Shown piece after piece: positions 24,260 through 34,061 of a stretch of 64,000 nt of DNA. Within the stretch, counting starts at the first letter, position 1. Every line of letters begins with the position of its first letter. The notes under the pieces were generated by a model. It had not been told where the DNA came from. It worked only from the letters and a program-made list of their open reading frames with translations, and made no database searches. The position numbers were made by a program, and so were the translations under genes. The DNA comes from an uncultured Collinsella sp. (GTDB lineage: Bacteria > Actinomycetota > Coriobacteriia > Coriobacteriales > Coriobacteriaceae), in the NCBI GenBank assembly GCA_959019945.1, contig CAUEQD010000004.1, positions 1-64,000 on the forward strand, in the 5' to 3' direction.

Positions 24260-25198
24260 CTAGTCCTGGAAGAGCGCCGTGGACAGGTAGCGCTCGCCGG
24301 TGTCGGCAAGCAGGGCCACGATGGTCTTGCCCTCGTTCTCGGGGCGCTTGGCCAGCTGCAGCGCGGCCCACACGGCGGCGCCGGACGAAATGCCCACGAG
24401 CACGCCCTCCTTGTGGCCCACGGCGCGGCCGGTCGCAAAGGCGTCGTCGTTCTCGACGGGGATGATCTCGTCATAGACCTGGGTGTCGAGGACGTCGGGC
24501 ACAAAACCGGCGCCGATACCCTGGATCTTGTGCGGGCCGGCTTGGCCCTTGGAGAGCACCGGGGAAGTGGCGGGCTCGACGGCGACGACCTTGATTTCGG
24601 GGTTCTGCTCCTTAAGGAACTCACCCACGCCGGTCACGGTGCCGCCGGTTCCAACGCCGGCGACGAAGATGTCGACCTCGCCGTCGGTGTCATCCCAGAT
24701 CTCGGGGCCGGTCGTGGCCTTGTGGATGGCGGGGTTGGCGGGGTTCACAAACTGGCCGGCGATAATGCTGTTGGGGGTCTCCTTCTGCAGTTCCTCGGCC
24801 TTGGCGATGGCGCCCTTCATGCCCTTGGAGCCGTCGGTGAGCACGAGCTGTGCGCCATATGCCTGCATAAGCTTGCGGCGCTCGACGGACATGGTCTCGG
24901 GCATGGTAATGATCACCTTGTAGCCGCGAGCCGCCGCCACCGAGGCGATGCCGACGCCGGTGTTGCCGCTCGTGGGCTCGATGATGGTGTAGCCGCCGCC
25001 GCGCACGAGCTTGCCGGCCTTCTCGGCCTCGTCGATCATGTTCTTGGCGACGCGGTCTTTGACGGACCCGGCGGGGTTGAAGTATTCCAGCTTGACGAGC
25101 ACGCGGGCCTTGAGGTCCTCATCGGCCTCAAAGTGAGTGAGCTCCAGGAGCGGGGTGTGGCCGATAAGCTGATCGATGGACGCGTAAACCTTGCTCAT
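24260..25198 (-). CDS. cysK: Cysteine synthase (O-acetylserine sulfhydrylase)
   Basis: A 312-residue PLP enzyme that makes cysteine from O-acetylserine and sulfide. The PLP lysine is in NPAGSVKDR near residue 46; the substrate loop is PTSGNTG and the phosphate-binding loop [10 protein letters not shown]. Length and motifs fit CysK rather than the truncated CysM type. The start ATG 25198 has GGAGG about 6 bases upstream. It is divergent from an Rrf2-type regulator 254 bases away, an arrangement seen for CymR-like control of cysteine synthesis; that regulatory link is inferred. Confidence 0.95.
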   Translation of the reverse strand: MSKVYASIDQLIGHTPLLELTHFEADEDLKARVLVKLEYFNPAGSVKDRVAKNMIDEAEKAGKLVRGGGYTIIEPTSGNTGVGIASVAAARGYKVIITMPETMSVERRKLMQAYGAQLVLTDGSKGMKGAIAKAEELQKETPNSIIAGQFVNPANPAIHKATTGPEIWDDTDGEVDIFVAGVGTGGTVTGVGEFLKEQNPEIKVVAVEPATSPVLSKGQAGPHKIQGIGAGFVPDVLDTQVYDEIIPVENDDAFATGRAVGHKEGVLVGISSGAAVWAALQLAKRPENEGKTIVALLADTGERYLSTALFQD

Positions 25199-25270
25199 GA
25201 TGAACCTCCAAAGTGTTCAAATGACTGGATACCGTGTGGTTTTACGGTGTGTGTAGCAACGAAACCCACA

Positions 25271-25283
25271 AACCTTATAGGTT
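25271..25283. promoter_or_regulatory. Candidate operator between cysK and the Rrf2 regulator
   Basis: AACCT-TAT-AGGTT is a perfect 5-base-arm palindrome 73-85 bases upstream of the cysK start. It is a plausible site for the divergently encoded Rrf2-family protein. Confidence 0.35.
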
Positions 25284-25451
25284 GTTCGTTTTGCTGTTGG
25301 CAAGCATAGTAGACAGTAAAGCCTAGTAACGCAATAGGAAATAGAAGATTATTACGAGTCGATTAACCATCTTGACCGGAACGGGTATTTTCAAAACAAA
25401 TTTTTCGGCTAGAATTTCTACGGACTAAATGACCGAAAGGCAGCACTATAC

Positions 25452-25880
25452 ATGTTGGTTTCTACTAAGGGCAGATATGCCCTGCGCGTTATGGTCGACC
25501 TGGCCGAGCACCAGGCAGCCGGTCGCATCCCGCTCAAAGAGATCGCGGCGCGCCAGGGGATTTCCGAGAAATATCTGGAGAACATCTTGGCTACGCTCGT
25601 GCGCGCCAACATGCTTTCGGGTATGCGTGGCAAGGGCGGCGGCTATGTGCTCACGCGCCCGCCCGAGCAGTACACGGTGGGCGAGATCTTGCGCCTGACC
25701 GAGGGCAGTCTGGCGCCGGTCGCCTGCCTGGATGGCGACTGCAAGGGCTGCTCGCGTTCGGATGAGTGTCCCACGCTCGACGTGTGGAAGAACCTGGACA
25801 AGCTCATCAACGACTACCTCGACGGTGTGACGCTCGATCAACTAGTCGCTCCCAACCATGGCTACGACTACGTCATCTAA
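25452..25880 (+). CDS. Rrf2-family transcription regulator
   Basis: A 142-residue winged-helix regulator of the IscR/CymR/NsrR family. The helix-turn-helix lies at about residues 22-60 (PLKEIAARQGISEKYLENIL), followed by the wing segment RGKGGGYVL. Four cysteines near residues 93-108 (CLDGDCKGC, then C after 5 residues) suggest an iron-sulfur cluster or redox switch, though the spacing differs from classical IscR (Cx5Cx5C). ATG 25452 is the only early start. The divergent neighbour cysK suggests control of cysteine or sulfur metabolism; this is inference. Confidence 0.9.
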   Translation: MLVSTKGRYALRVMVDLAEHQAAGRIPLKEIAARQGISEKYLENILATLVRANMLSGMRGKGGGYVLTRPPEQYTVGEILRLTEGSLAPVACLDGDCKGCSRSDECPTLDVWKNLDKLINDYLDGVTLDQLVAPNHGYDYVI

Positions 25881-25948
25881 CCCACACCTGCATTTGGGGA
25901 CGGGGTGGAAATGGTAGATTCTCTCGCCCTTTGAGACTTGAAAAATAA

Positions 25949-25986
25949 GAAGGCCGTCCATTTTTGCGATGGGCGGCCTTCGTTTT
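25949..25986. terminator. Bidirectional terminator
   Basis: GAAGGCCGTCCAT and ATGGGCGGCCTTC form a 13-bp stem with one G-T pair (25949-25981). GTTTT follows on the plus strand and an A-rich run precedes it, so it can serve both the Rrf2 gene and the convergent holin-like gene. Confidence 0.85.
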
Positions 25987-26021
25987 GGGCTGTTGAGACG
26001 GACACGGTCGGAATGGCCGTT

Positions 26022-26387
26022 TTAGTCCTCGGCGATGCTGTCGAGGATGCTGCGCGTGATGGACACCAGGATGCTGCCCATAAAGGCCGATCCAAAGCTG
26101 GCGATGGAGATGCCGACGCCCAGCAGGTTGACCGACAGGTAGCTCGCGAGCTCAAGCATAAAGCTGTTGACGACAAGCTGGAAAATGCCCAGCGTAATGA
26201 TCGTGAGCGGCAGCGAGATGACCGTGAGGAACGGTTTGACGAACGAATCGACAATGTTCAGGAACAGTCCCACAAAGGCAAAGCAGACCCAGGTCTCGGC
26301 AAAGCCGAAGGGTTGGATACCGGGGACGAGGAACGTGGCGATCGCGATGGCGATCGAGGTGAAGAGCCAGTTAAGCATAAAGCGCAT
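26022..26387 (-). CDS. Phage-holin-4-like (YvlD-type) membrane protein
   Basis: A 121-residue protein with four hydrophobic segments (near 5-22, 30-50, 56-80 and 88-112) matching the Phage_holin_4_2/YvlD family. Despite the name, these are mostly chromosomal proteins linked to envelope stress, and no phage genes are nearby. ATG 26387 follows AAAGGA on the minus strand. It shares a bidirectional terminator with the Rrf2 gene. Confidence 0.82.
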   Translation of the reverse strand: MRFMLNWLFTSIAIAIATFLVPGIQPFGFAETWVCFAFVGLFLNIVDSFVKPFLTVISLPLTIITLGIFQLVVNSFMLELASYLSVNLLGVGISIASFGSAFMGSILVSITRSILDSIAED

Positions 26388-26711
26388 GGCGTGAATCCTT
26401 TCTTGCGCCGGGGTTGCTGGCGTCGCGTGAAGCGGCTTGCGGCGGCGACCTGGATGGTTGCGTGGGCGCGCCGCGGTGTTTGGGCGCCCATTGTCTCAAA
26501 TATTCGTGGAGCTTACGTGCGCATATGATTTCTAAACGGCGTTCGTCCTGAAAAACGCGCCGCTGGCAGAGAGTCTTGTCGCTTTAGTTTGGTGGTGTGC
26601 TACACTGCTACGGGCAAAAGCCACAGGCGTTGCCCTATTGCATAGAACGGGCGAACGATGCCCGATGTCAGTATCAACTTCGATGCCTTTTGGCGGGTTT
26701 GGCGGTGATCG
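26388..26711. other. Intergenic region before yerC
   Basis: I see no gene. A weak promoter pair for yerC is TTGTCG (26576-26581) and TACACT (26601-26606) with a long 19-base spacer. Several short GC-rich hairpins (for example around 26460-26490) have no clear role. Confidence 0.25.
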
Positions 26712-27011
26712 ATGAATATCGAGAACATGTTTGACAAGCCTGATGTCAAGCAGCTGGTCCACGCATTTAGCCTTTTGGACGACGAGAAGGATATCCAAGC
26801 GTTTTTGACCGATATCTGCACGCCGCGCGAGATTTGCGACCTTTCTCAGCGTTTGCAGGTTGCGCGCTATTTGGACGAGGGCGAGCCTTATGTTGAGGTT
26901 CAGGCCCGTACCGGCGCTTCGTCCACCACGGTGAGCCGCGTTTCAAAGGCGCTGAACGGCGAGTACGGTGGCTACCGCAAGATCCTCATTAAGTTGGAGG
27001 ATGGCGAGTAG
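26712..27011 (+). CDS. yerC: YerC/YecD-family TrpR-related protein
   Basis: A 99-residue helix-turn-helix protein of the Trp repressor superfamily (YerC/YecD). The DNA-binding region is TPREICDLSQRLQVARYL followed by VEVQARTGASSTTVSRVSKAL, where the second half is the helix-turn-helix. Its regulon is not defined by family knowledge. It precedes addB but is separated from it by a terminator and a palindromic repeat. Confidence 0.88.
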   Translation: MNIENMFDKPDVKQLVHAFSLLDDEKDIQAFLTDICTPREICDLSQRLQVARYLDEGEPYVEVQARTGASSTTVSRVSKALNGEYGGYRKILIKLEDGE

Positions 27012-27038
27012 GCCGGCGACAACATTGAATTACGAAGA

Positions 27039-27064
27039 ACCGTCCCTCCGGGGGCGGTTTTTTG
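27039..27064 (+). terminator. Terminator of yerC
   Basis: ACCGTCCC and GGGGCGGT form an 8-bp stem with one G-T pair and a 4-base loop, followed by seven T residues. Confidence 0.75.
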
Positions 27065-27149
27065 ATCCCTTGGGGACGGAGGAAAACGGATCACCGGGTT
27101 AGACTGACCCCCTCTGTGATCCATTTTCCTCCGTCCTCAAGGGATCAAA
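27061..27149. repeat. Palindrome family C, complete 89-bp copy
   Basis: Arms 27061-27094 and 27116-27149 (34 bases each) are inverted copies with two mismatches. They contain GATCCCTTGGGGACGGAGGA and its complement. Single arms of this family occur at 15355-15384 and 15752-15781. The first bases overlap the T-tract of the yerC terminator. Confidence 0.85.
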
Positions 27150-27231
27150 TCTGTTGGCGTGGGGCAAATCTGTCCGCGTGGGCGGGTAGGATGGATGCAT
27201 TGATTATTGCGAACAGTTTGAGCGGAGGACC

Positions 27232-30200
27232 ATGCCTGTTCGAATCTATACCACCAATGCCGGCACGGATTTGAGCGATGCCGAGTCGGCGCTGCTTGCC
27301 GACCTTATTGCCCGTCACGGGCGTGCCGTGTTGCTGGCACCAACGTTTGCCGAGCTCGACCTGTGCCGCCACGATGCGGCGGTGGACGGCGCCTCGCTGG
27401 GCGTTGATTACAAGACCCCCTCGTCGTGGCTCCGTTCGCTGTGGGAGCTTATGGGCGACGGGCGCGGTTTCGTCGACAACCTGCAGCGCCAGATGCTGTT
27501 TTCGGACATGGTCACGCGTCTCGACGATGCCGACCTGCAGCCGCTTTCGCGCAGCCAGGGCACAGTGCGCATGCTCGCGCGCATGGCCCGCGACGTGTTG
27601 CCGGGCGTTGCGGGGACGGGTGCCGAACGATGCCGTGGCGACAACTGCCAGCCTGAGCCAAAAAGCGATGCCGAGGCTCGTTTGTTCGAGCTTTTGCGCG
27701 CCTACGCGGGCGGTTTGGACCGTCGAGATATGGTTGAGCCCTGCGAGGCAGCTGACATTATGACCAGTGTCCTGGCCGATAGCCTGCCGGCGTGCACTCG
27801 CGCCGTATGCGTGCGCGGTATCACGTCGTTTACGCACGGTCTGCTCGAGCTGCTGTCTGCCGTGGCGAACAATGGGGGAGAGGTCGTCGTGCTGCTTGCC
27901 CGCGAGCAGGCGGCGATGCGCGAGGAGCTTGCCACGGCATTTGATGCCCGCGATGTGTTGTTTGAGATCGCGCCGCTAGGGGAGGGTGTCGGCGCGTCTG
28001 ATGCCGCTTACGGGACCGCCGCTCAGCCTGCCTTTATTGAGGTCGCTGGCCCCCATGCCCGTGCTCATGCTTATGCGTACGCAATTGATGATCTGGTAAA
28101 AACGTGCCGGGGTTCCGAGGTCGACGGCGCTTCTGCCGACCCCGTGCGCGTGCTCGTTGTTTCTGCCCGGGCACCCCAGCTGTTCGGCGAACTCGCCTCT
28201 CGTCTGGCGGCGCGTCACATTGCGGCCGAGACGACTGAGTTCACGGCGTTTTCCCAGTCCATCGCGGGCAGGCAGTTTACGGCGCTCGCCAACCTGATCG
28301 AGCGTATGAAAGCCGCCGACGAGGGCACCGCTTCCAAGACCGAGTGGTTGCCCGCTTCAGAGCTTACCGACTGGATTTATAGCCCGCTTTCGGGTGCCGA
28401 CGCCGCGAGCGCCCGCGGCTTCGACAAGAACATGCGCCTGTCGCGCAACAAAACCACTGCGGGCGTCAAGAGCCTGCTGCAGAGCGTGCAGGGCCAGGTG
28501 AGGGGCGCCCGCAAGGCCGCTAGCGAAGATAACTGGTTTAAGAACGTGCCATGCGTGGTCTCGGACGTGTTTCAGGCGCTGTGGCGCGACAAACCCGTGA
28601 CGGCGCTCAAGGCCATGCTCGCCGTTGCCGAGGCGCTGCCCGATCGCGCCCTAGGCGGCCTTGACGGCCAGGCCCGTCGCCAGGCAGAGACGGCTCTGCT
28701 GCGTCATGTCATCGACATCCTTATGAACGATGCTCGCGCACTCGACGTGTCGCAGGCCGCGACCGTGCCGGTTCTCGACGGCGTTCGAACCAAGGTGGAC
28801 AAGCGCAGTACCGCTTACGATTACGCGACCTACGAGGTCGATCGCACGCCACGGGCACAAGTGCGCTTCGTGTCGCTTGCCGATGCGTCGGTTTTGCGTC
28901 CTGGCGGCTACGATGCCGTGCTGTTTGCCGATGTCGACCTGGACAGCTATCCGCTTTCGCACGAAGAGGGCCCGCTTGCCACATTGACGGCCGAGCTGCG
29001 CCGCGACGGCGTGTCTTTGGAGCCCGCCGCCCTGCTGCGCGTGCGCTTTGGCCGTGCGATGCAGGCGGCGAGCGGTCCGGTCGCGCTCGCCCGCGTGACG
29101 CACGATCGCCAGGCGCGCGAGTGCTACCCGGCAGCCGTATGGACCGAGCTGCGGGCACATGCCGAGGCCGCTGGCGCTGCCAAGCCCACGCGCGTGGGCG
29201 AGGGCGATATCATCGCCGACTTTGATCCCGCTGCAGGCGAAGGTTTTAGGCGCGAGCGCGTGACCTGCGAAGCTCCTCAGCATCTGAGCGATGAAGCCAT
29301 TCCGTATCTGGTCCTGCGCCGTCGCGATGGCGAGGGCGAGGACGCGCCGCTCGTGCCGCGTCTGACGTCCGCCTCGCAGATCGAGGCCTATTCTACCTGC
29401 CCACTGTGCTGGTTCGTGTCGTATCGCGTCAAGCCCCAGTCTATCGACGCGGGCTTTGGCAACATGGAGAAGGGCAACTTTGTCCACGACGTGCTGGAGC
29501 ATCTGCATGCCCGTCTGCCCCAAGAGGGCATGGAGCGCGTGACGCCCGAGAACCTGCCGCGCGCACAGGAGCTGCTGCGCGAGGTCTTTGACGAGACCTT
29601 GGCCGAGCACGCCGGCAAGCGCGGTGCCGAGGGTCCGCTCGTGCCGCTCTCTCCGGTAGAGGAACGTCAGGTGGCCGAGATTCTGCCGCAGCTGGAAGGC
29701 GTGCTCGCCTACGAGTCCGAGGCACTTGCCCCCTTTGCGCCACGCTACCTTGAGTTCGCCTTTAATGAGCTTAAGGTCGAGTATGCCGGTTGGCCGCTCG
29801 GCGGGCGCATCGACCGCGTGGATGTGGACGCCGAGAACCGCGCCGTGGTAATCGACTACAAGCATCGTTCGGGCGTTGAGGAGTTTAAGCTTGCCGACCC
29901 CACGGTGCGTGACGAGGAGACGGGCGAGGCTCCCATCGACGACCCGCGCTGGCTGCCGCCCCATACCCAAACGCTCATCTACGCGCAGGCCATGCGTCGG
30001 GCACTGGGCTTGGATACCCGTGCAGCGCTCTATTTTTCGACCAAGGGCGGCAAGCCCGCGCTGCGCGGTGCGGCGAGCGCCGAGTTGCTCGAGGAAGAGC
30101 GCGGTGACGGTCGCATCCCGGGCCTCAAGAAGGGCTTCCCGGGCGAGGGCGGCAGCATGGACTTCGATGCCCTGCTCGATCGCGTGGAGGCCGGCATCGC

Positions 30201-30321
30201 CGAGCGCCTGCGCGAGCTCGAGGCGGGCAACGTTGCCGCCGTCGACCCGGCGTCGGCTCAGGCCGCGCATGCGCGCTGCTCGTATAACCACGAAGGAACG
30301 TTTGTAAGGAGGGACGTGTAG
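27232..30321 (+). CDS. addB: AddB-like helicase-nuclease subunit B
   Basis: A 1029-residue partner of AddA in double-strand break end resection. The C-terminal PD-(D/E)xK nuclease domain is clear: SASQIEAYSTCPLCWF, GRIDRVDVD, and catalytic VVIDYKHRSG near residue 870. The N-terminal helicase-like region lacks a Walker A motif (the start reads IYTTNAGTDLSDAE). Characterised AddB proteins hold a 4Fe-4S cluster with one Cys before and three after the nuclease core; here I see CPLC before it but only one Cys (ARCSYN) at the end, so the cluster may be absent or built differently. ATG 27232 follows GGAGG. addA starts 3 bases downstream. Confidence 0.88.
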   Translation: MPVRIYTTNAGTDLSDAESALLADLIARHGRAVLLAPTFAELDLCRHDAAVDGASLGVDYKTPSSWLRSLWELMGDGRGFVDNLQRQMLFSDMVTRLDDADLQPLSRSQGTVRMLARMARDVLPGVAGTGAERCRGDNCQPEPKSDAEARLFELLRAYAGGLDRRDMVEPCEAADIMTSVLADSLPACTRAVCVRGITSFTHGLLELLSAVANNGGEVVVLLAREQAAMREELATAFDARDVLFEIAPLGEGVGASDAAYGTAAQPAFIEVAGPHARAHAYAYAIDDLVKTCRGSEVDGASADPVRVLVVSARAPQLFGELASRLAARHIAAETTEFTAFSQSIAGRQFTALANLIERMKAADEGTASKTEWLPASELTDWIYSPLSGADAASARGFDKNMRLSRNKTTAGVKSLLQSVQGQVRGARKAASEDNWFKNVPCVVSDVFQALWRDKPVTALKAMLAVAEALPDRALGGLDGQARRQAETALLRHVIDILMNDARALDVSQAATVPVLDGVRTKVDKRSTAYDYATYEVDRTPRAQVRFVSLADASVLRPGGYDAVLFADVDLDSYPLSHEEGPLATLTAELRRDGVSLEPAALLRVRFGRAMQAASGPVALARVTHDRQARECYPAAVWTELRAHAEAAGAAKPTRVGEGDIIADFDPAAGEGFRRERVTCEAPQHLSDEAIPYLVLRRRDGEGEDAPLVPRLTSASQIEAYSTCPLCWFVSYRVKPQSIDAGFGNMEKGNFVHDVLEHLHARLPQEGMERVTPENLPRAQELLREVFDETLAEHAGKRGAEGPLVPLSPVEERQVAEILPQLEGVLAYESEALAPFAPRYLEFAFNELKVEYAGWPLGGRIDRVDVDAENRAVVIDYKHRSGVEEFKLADPTVRDEETGEAPIDDPRWLPPHTQTLIYAQAMRRALGLDTRAALYFSTKGGKPALRGAASAELLEEERGDGRIPGLKKGFPGEGGSMDFDALLDRVEAGIAERLRELEAGNVAAVDPASAQAAHARCSYNHEGTFVRRDV

Positions 30322-30324
30322 ACC

Positions 30325-33300
30325 ATGGATCTTTCGACTTTGATGCCGCAACAGCTGCAGATTGTCAAAACGCTCGACCGCCCGCTGTTTGTCTCGGCGG
30401 GCGCCGGTTCGGGTAAGACCTTTACCCTCACGCGCCGCATCGTCTATGCGCTCTCGCCCGAATCCGGTCCGTTCGTTGAGCATCTGGACCAGGTGCTCGC
30501 CATTACCTTTACCAAAGATGCCGCGGCCGAGATTCGCGACCGCGTGCGCCGTGCGCTTATCGACGAGGGCATGGACGAGGAGGCACTGACCGTCGACGAC
30601 GCGTGGATCTCGACCATTCACGGCATGTGCTCGCGTATCCTGCGCGCGCATGCGCTGGAGCTGGGCATCGACCCCGAGTTCACGGTGCTCACCGATACCG
30701 ACGAGCTTATGGACCAGGCTGTTGAGCACGTGCTGGCCCGCGCGACGGCACCCGATGCCGCCCCCGAGCTCGCGGCATCGCTCAAGGCCCTCTATGCCTG
30801 GTATCCCATGGCGGGCGAGGGCGGTTCCTTTGGCACCGGCACGACCATCAAGGGCCTGGTGCGCGACCTGCTGGAGCTGTCGAGCCAGTTGCCGGGCGGT
30901 ATGGACGACGTGCGCGTGGCGCGCGGCCAGGCCGATACCTCGGCGCTCGCCGATGCCTATCGCGCGGCGCTGGGCGCAAGCAAGTCCTCGACCGAGAAGG
31001 CGCAGGCGGCGCTCGATGCCATCGACGCGTTCGAGGCGAGCGACAAGACCATGGTCGATGCGGCGCGACTCATGATGTCGTGCGGCATGCCGCGGGCGAG
31101 CAAGGCATTCCCCAAGGAGCAGGCCGAGCTGCTCAAGGCAGAGGCCGCCGATGCATTTATCAATATCGTGCTTGCCTGTGGTGGCCCGGCGCTTGATGCG
31201 CTGGTGGGCCTGGCCCGTTCCGTGGAGGCCGAGTATCGCGCGCTGAAGGCTGGCCAGTCCGCCCTCGATAATAACGACCTGCTGCGTATGGCTTACGAGG
31301 CCCTGCGCGATTACCCTGCCATCCGTGCTGCGTACGAGGGCCGCTTTAAGATGGTCATGATCGATGAGTTTCAGGATACCGACCAGATGCAGGTCGATCT
31401 GATCCGTTACCTGACGGGTGCGGGGGAGCGCGCGCTGTGCACCGTGGGCGATGCGCAGCAGTCCATCTATCGCTTCCGTGGCGCCGAGGTCGAGGTGTTC
31501 CGTCGTCAGGAGCGCAAGGTGGGCTCGTCTGCCGCGCCCGAGGCGACTGCCGTGGTCGACGCCCCTGCCGGCGAACTCGTCAAACTCGTGCGCAACTTCC
31601 GCAGCCACGACGAGGTACTGCGTTACGTGGCACGCGTCTTCGACGGCGATGACGGCGGCCTGATGCAGGGCTTTTTGGATCTTGAGGCGAGCGACGGCCG
31701 CAAGGACACGCTGGTGGCAGACGCCTCGCGTCGCCAGGCCCTCTTTGTTGCCGGCGGCAGTACGCAGGAACGCACACAGGCCAAGGCCCGTGCGATCGCC
31801 GAGCGATTCCGCGCGCTTGCCGATGCCGGCCAGCCCCAGGGCGGCATGGTGCTGCTGCTGGGCCGCATGACCAACGCCGACGTCTACGCCCAGGCCTTCC
31901 GCGACCAGGGGCTCGACTGCGTCATCGCGGGCGGCTCGGTCTTTGCCCAAGCAGCCGAGGTGCAGACGGTGCGCGCCCTGGTTTGTGCGCTCGCCAATCC
32001 GGCCGATACGGCGCAGGGCCTTATGCCGCTGCTCGCCTCGCCGATGTTTGCACTCGGCGCCCAGGAGTTCCTGGCGCTGGCGACCAAACTCGACGATCAG
32101 ACGGGCGAGACGTCGCGCCGCAACATCGATGCGGGCATCATGAGCGATTCCGATGTGCCGGGTTTGCAAGACTTGCCGCTCGTGACGCGCGCCCGCGAGG
32201 TGCTGCGGTATGCGCTTCGTCGCGTGGGCCGCGATTCGTTCGCCGCCATCGCGCACGACGTGGTCAACGCCTCCGGCTGGTTTGTACGTCTGGCACAGCG
32301 TGGTCCCGAGGGCAAGGCCATTGCCGCCAACGTGCTCAAGGCACTCGACGCCGTGGCCGAGGAGGAGGCCGAGTTCGGCAACTCGCCGCGTTCCATCGCG
32401 CTGGCCTTCGACCGCTTCTTGGCGGGCAAGGAAGCCCCAGGTGCCCTCAACGAGGAAGGCGACGGCGCGGTGCGCATCATGACGGTGCATGCCTCCAAGG
32501 GTCTGGAATATCCGGTCGTGGCGGTCGCCGAGTGCTTTGGCGTGCGTAAGTCCTCGGGTGCGGCACAGATGGGTCGCGTCGAGGGCGGAGCGCAGGTCGT
32601 GGCACTGCCGGCACGCTTCGGCGGCGTTAAGCTCGCCGACGGTACCTTTGTGAAGGGTGACGACGTCAAAAAGCAGTTTGAGCACGCGTTTAAGGGCAAG
32701 GGCACGTCGCTGTGGCTGCCGCCGGAGCTCATGGAGGACGTCTGTGCGACGGGTTCTCCCGCCGAGGCATTTGCTCGCCTGCGCAACGACGACCTGCAGC
32801 TTTCGCTCGAGGAGCGGGCTCGTCTGCTCTATGTCGCCATGACGCGAGCGCGTGAGCTGGTCATTCTGGCGATGGATGCCGGCGTGAGCCGCGGCAAGGT
32901 AACGGCGCCGACCTTCGATGTCGAGACCGATCTGACCTACGATGTGCTGCGCCGTATTTTGCCGACCGACGCTCTGGATATGCCGCAGCTCGATGCCGAC
33001 CGCCTGGTGTTCGACAACTCCCATCTGGGCGACTACGAGCTCATTTCGCTCGCGGGCTTTACCTTTGGCGAGCAGGCGTTTGAGGCCAACGCTTCGCTGG
33101 ATGCCGAGGGCAGGCTTGTTCGTGGCGATGCCGATGCAGATGCTGCCGACGATTCGGCCAGTACAATCGTCCCCGGTCCTGCCGACCCCAAGCCCGATGC
33201 GTTTGAGCTCGTGTATCCCCAGGCGGTGGGCGTGCGCATGGGCATCTGTCCGTATCCGATGCGTGACTCGTATAGCTACTCGTCAATCGCCGCGGCACTC

Positions 33301-33957
33301 CATGCCGAGACGGAAGACCGTGCCGCCGAGGCTCGTGTTCCCATGGACGAGGCTGGCGATGATGCGGAGTCGGATGGCTCGGAGATGACGGATGCAGACG
33401 TGGCCGCTGTCGAGCCCGCCGGCAATCCCATGGCGCTGGGCTCGGCCTTCCACGCCGCCTGCCAGTGGCTCATCGAGATGGGTGCCGACGCGTTGCCCGC
33501 CGCGCGTGCCGATGCGCTGGCACGCTTGTGGCGCCTGACGCCGGAGCAGCGCGAACGCTTCGACGTTGCCCTGGACCGCTGGCTCAAGTCGGCTGTTCGT
33601 GCCGACCTGCTCGCGTGGCCGTGCGTTCGCGCCGAGGTGCCGTTTTTTTCGCTGGGCTGCGAGGACGAGGACATCGCTCGCTACGGTGCCTATGCCGAGG
33701 GCGCCATCGATGCACTGGCCACCGACCCGGCCGATCCGTCGCGCGCCCTGGTCATTGATTACAAGACGGGCGGCACGCCGGACGAGACGCCGGACCAGCT
33801 GCTCGAGAAGCACGCCCTGCAGGCGCGCGTTTACGCCGACGTGTTGCACAAGGCGGGCTTTGAGGCCGTGACCGTCAAGTTCGTCCGCGTGGAGCAGCCG
33901 GATCCGACCCTCTTCGTCGAACCCGCCGAACCTCAAGTGGTCACCTACAACTTCTAG
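30325..33957 (+). CDS. addA: AddA helicase-nuclease subunit A (UvrD-type)
   Basis: A 1210-residue superfamily 1A helicase fused to a nuclease. Helicase motifs are Walker A SAGAGSGKT near residue 27, ITFTKDAAAEI, IDEFQDTD (motif II), VGDAQQSIYRFRGA (III), TVHASKGLEYPVV (V) and YVAMTRARELV (VI). The C-terminus holds a PD-(D/E)xK domain with GAIDALATD and catalytic VIDYKTGGT near residue 1153. With AddB it would unwind and trim broken DNA ends for RecA loading. ATG 30325 follows AAGGAGG. Length matches the family. Confidence 0.94.
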   Translation: MDLSTLMPQQLQIVKTLDRPLFVSAGAGSGKTFTLTRRIVYALSPESGPFVEHLDQVLAITFTKDAAAEIRDRVRRALIDEGMDEEALTVDDAWISTIHGMCSRILRAHALELGIDPEFTVLTDTDELMDQAVEHVLARATAPDAAPELAASLKALYAWYPMAGEGGSFGTGTTIKGLVRDLLELSSQLPGGMDDVRVARGQADTSALADAYRAALGASKSSTEKAQAALDAIDAFEASDKTMVDAARLMMSCGMPRASKAFPKEQAELLKAEAADAFINIVLACGGPALDALVGLARSVEAEYRALKAGQSALDNNDLLRMAYEALRDYPAIRAAYEGRFKMVMIDEFQDTDQMQVDLIRYLTGAGERALCTVGDAQQSIYRFRGAEVEVFRRQERKVGSSAAPEATAVVDAPAGELVKLVRNFRSHDEVLRYVARVFDGDDGGLMQGFLDLEASDGRKDTLVADASRRQALFVAGGSTQERTQAKARAIAERFRALADAGQPQGGMVLLLGRMTNADVYAQAFRDQGLDCVIAGGSVFAQAAEVQTVRALVCALANPADTAQGLMPLLASPMFALGAQEFLALATKLDDQTGETSRRNIDAGIMSDSDVPGLQDLPLVTRAREVLRYALRRVGRDSFAAIAHDVVNASGWFVRLAQRGPEGKAIAANVLKALDAVAEEEAEFGNSPRSIALAFDRFLAGKEAPGALNEEGDGAVRIMTVHASKGLEYPVVAVAECFGVRKSSGAAQMGRVEGGAQVVALPARFGGVKLADGTFVKGDDVKKQFEHAFKGKGTSLWLPPELMEDVCATGSPAEAFARLRNDDLQLSLEERARLLYVAMTRARELVILAMDAGVSRGKVTAPTFDVETDLTYDVLRRILPTDALDMPQLDADRLVFDNSHLGDYELISLAGFTFGEQAFEANASLDAEGRLVRGDADADAADDSASTIVPGPADPKPDAFELVYPQAVGVRMGICPYPMRDSYSYSSIAAALHAETEDRAAEARVPMDEAGDDAESDGSEMTDADVAAVEPAGNPMALGSAFHAACQWLIEMGADALPAARADALARLWRLTPEQRERFDVALDRWLKSAVRADLLAWPCVRAEVPFFSLGCEDEDIARYGAYAEGAIDALATDPADPSRALVIDYKTGGTPDETPDQLLEKHALQARVYADVLHKAGFEAVTVKFVRVEQPDPTLFVEPAEPQVVTYNF

Positions 33958-33969
33958 CCCTCAGATAAC

Positions 33970-34032
33970 TTGCGGTGGAATACGGACTGTTTTGGCCAAA
34001 AAAGCCGCCAAACAGTCCGTATTTCACCGCAA
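33970..34032. repeat. Palindrome family B (63 bp), copy 2
   Basis: TTGCGGTGGAATACGGACTG pairs with CAGTCCGTATTTCACCGCAA at the other end. The outer 8 bases are as in the copies at 22898 and 34062. The inner arm differs from copy 1 at positions that change together on both sides. Confidence 0.85.
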
Positions 34033-34061
34033 TTCAGGAGGGTCGCTCGGGCCCTTTGAAG

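Noticed and set aside
26022..26387. A prophage remnant suggested by the holin-like protein
   Set aside because: The family is mostly chromosomal and no other phage-type gene lies nearby.
28651..33024. A 1457-codon antisense frame across addB and addA
   Set aside because: Same artefact: it crosses the junction of two genes with clear motifs on the other strand.
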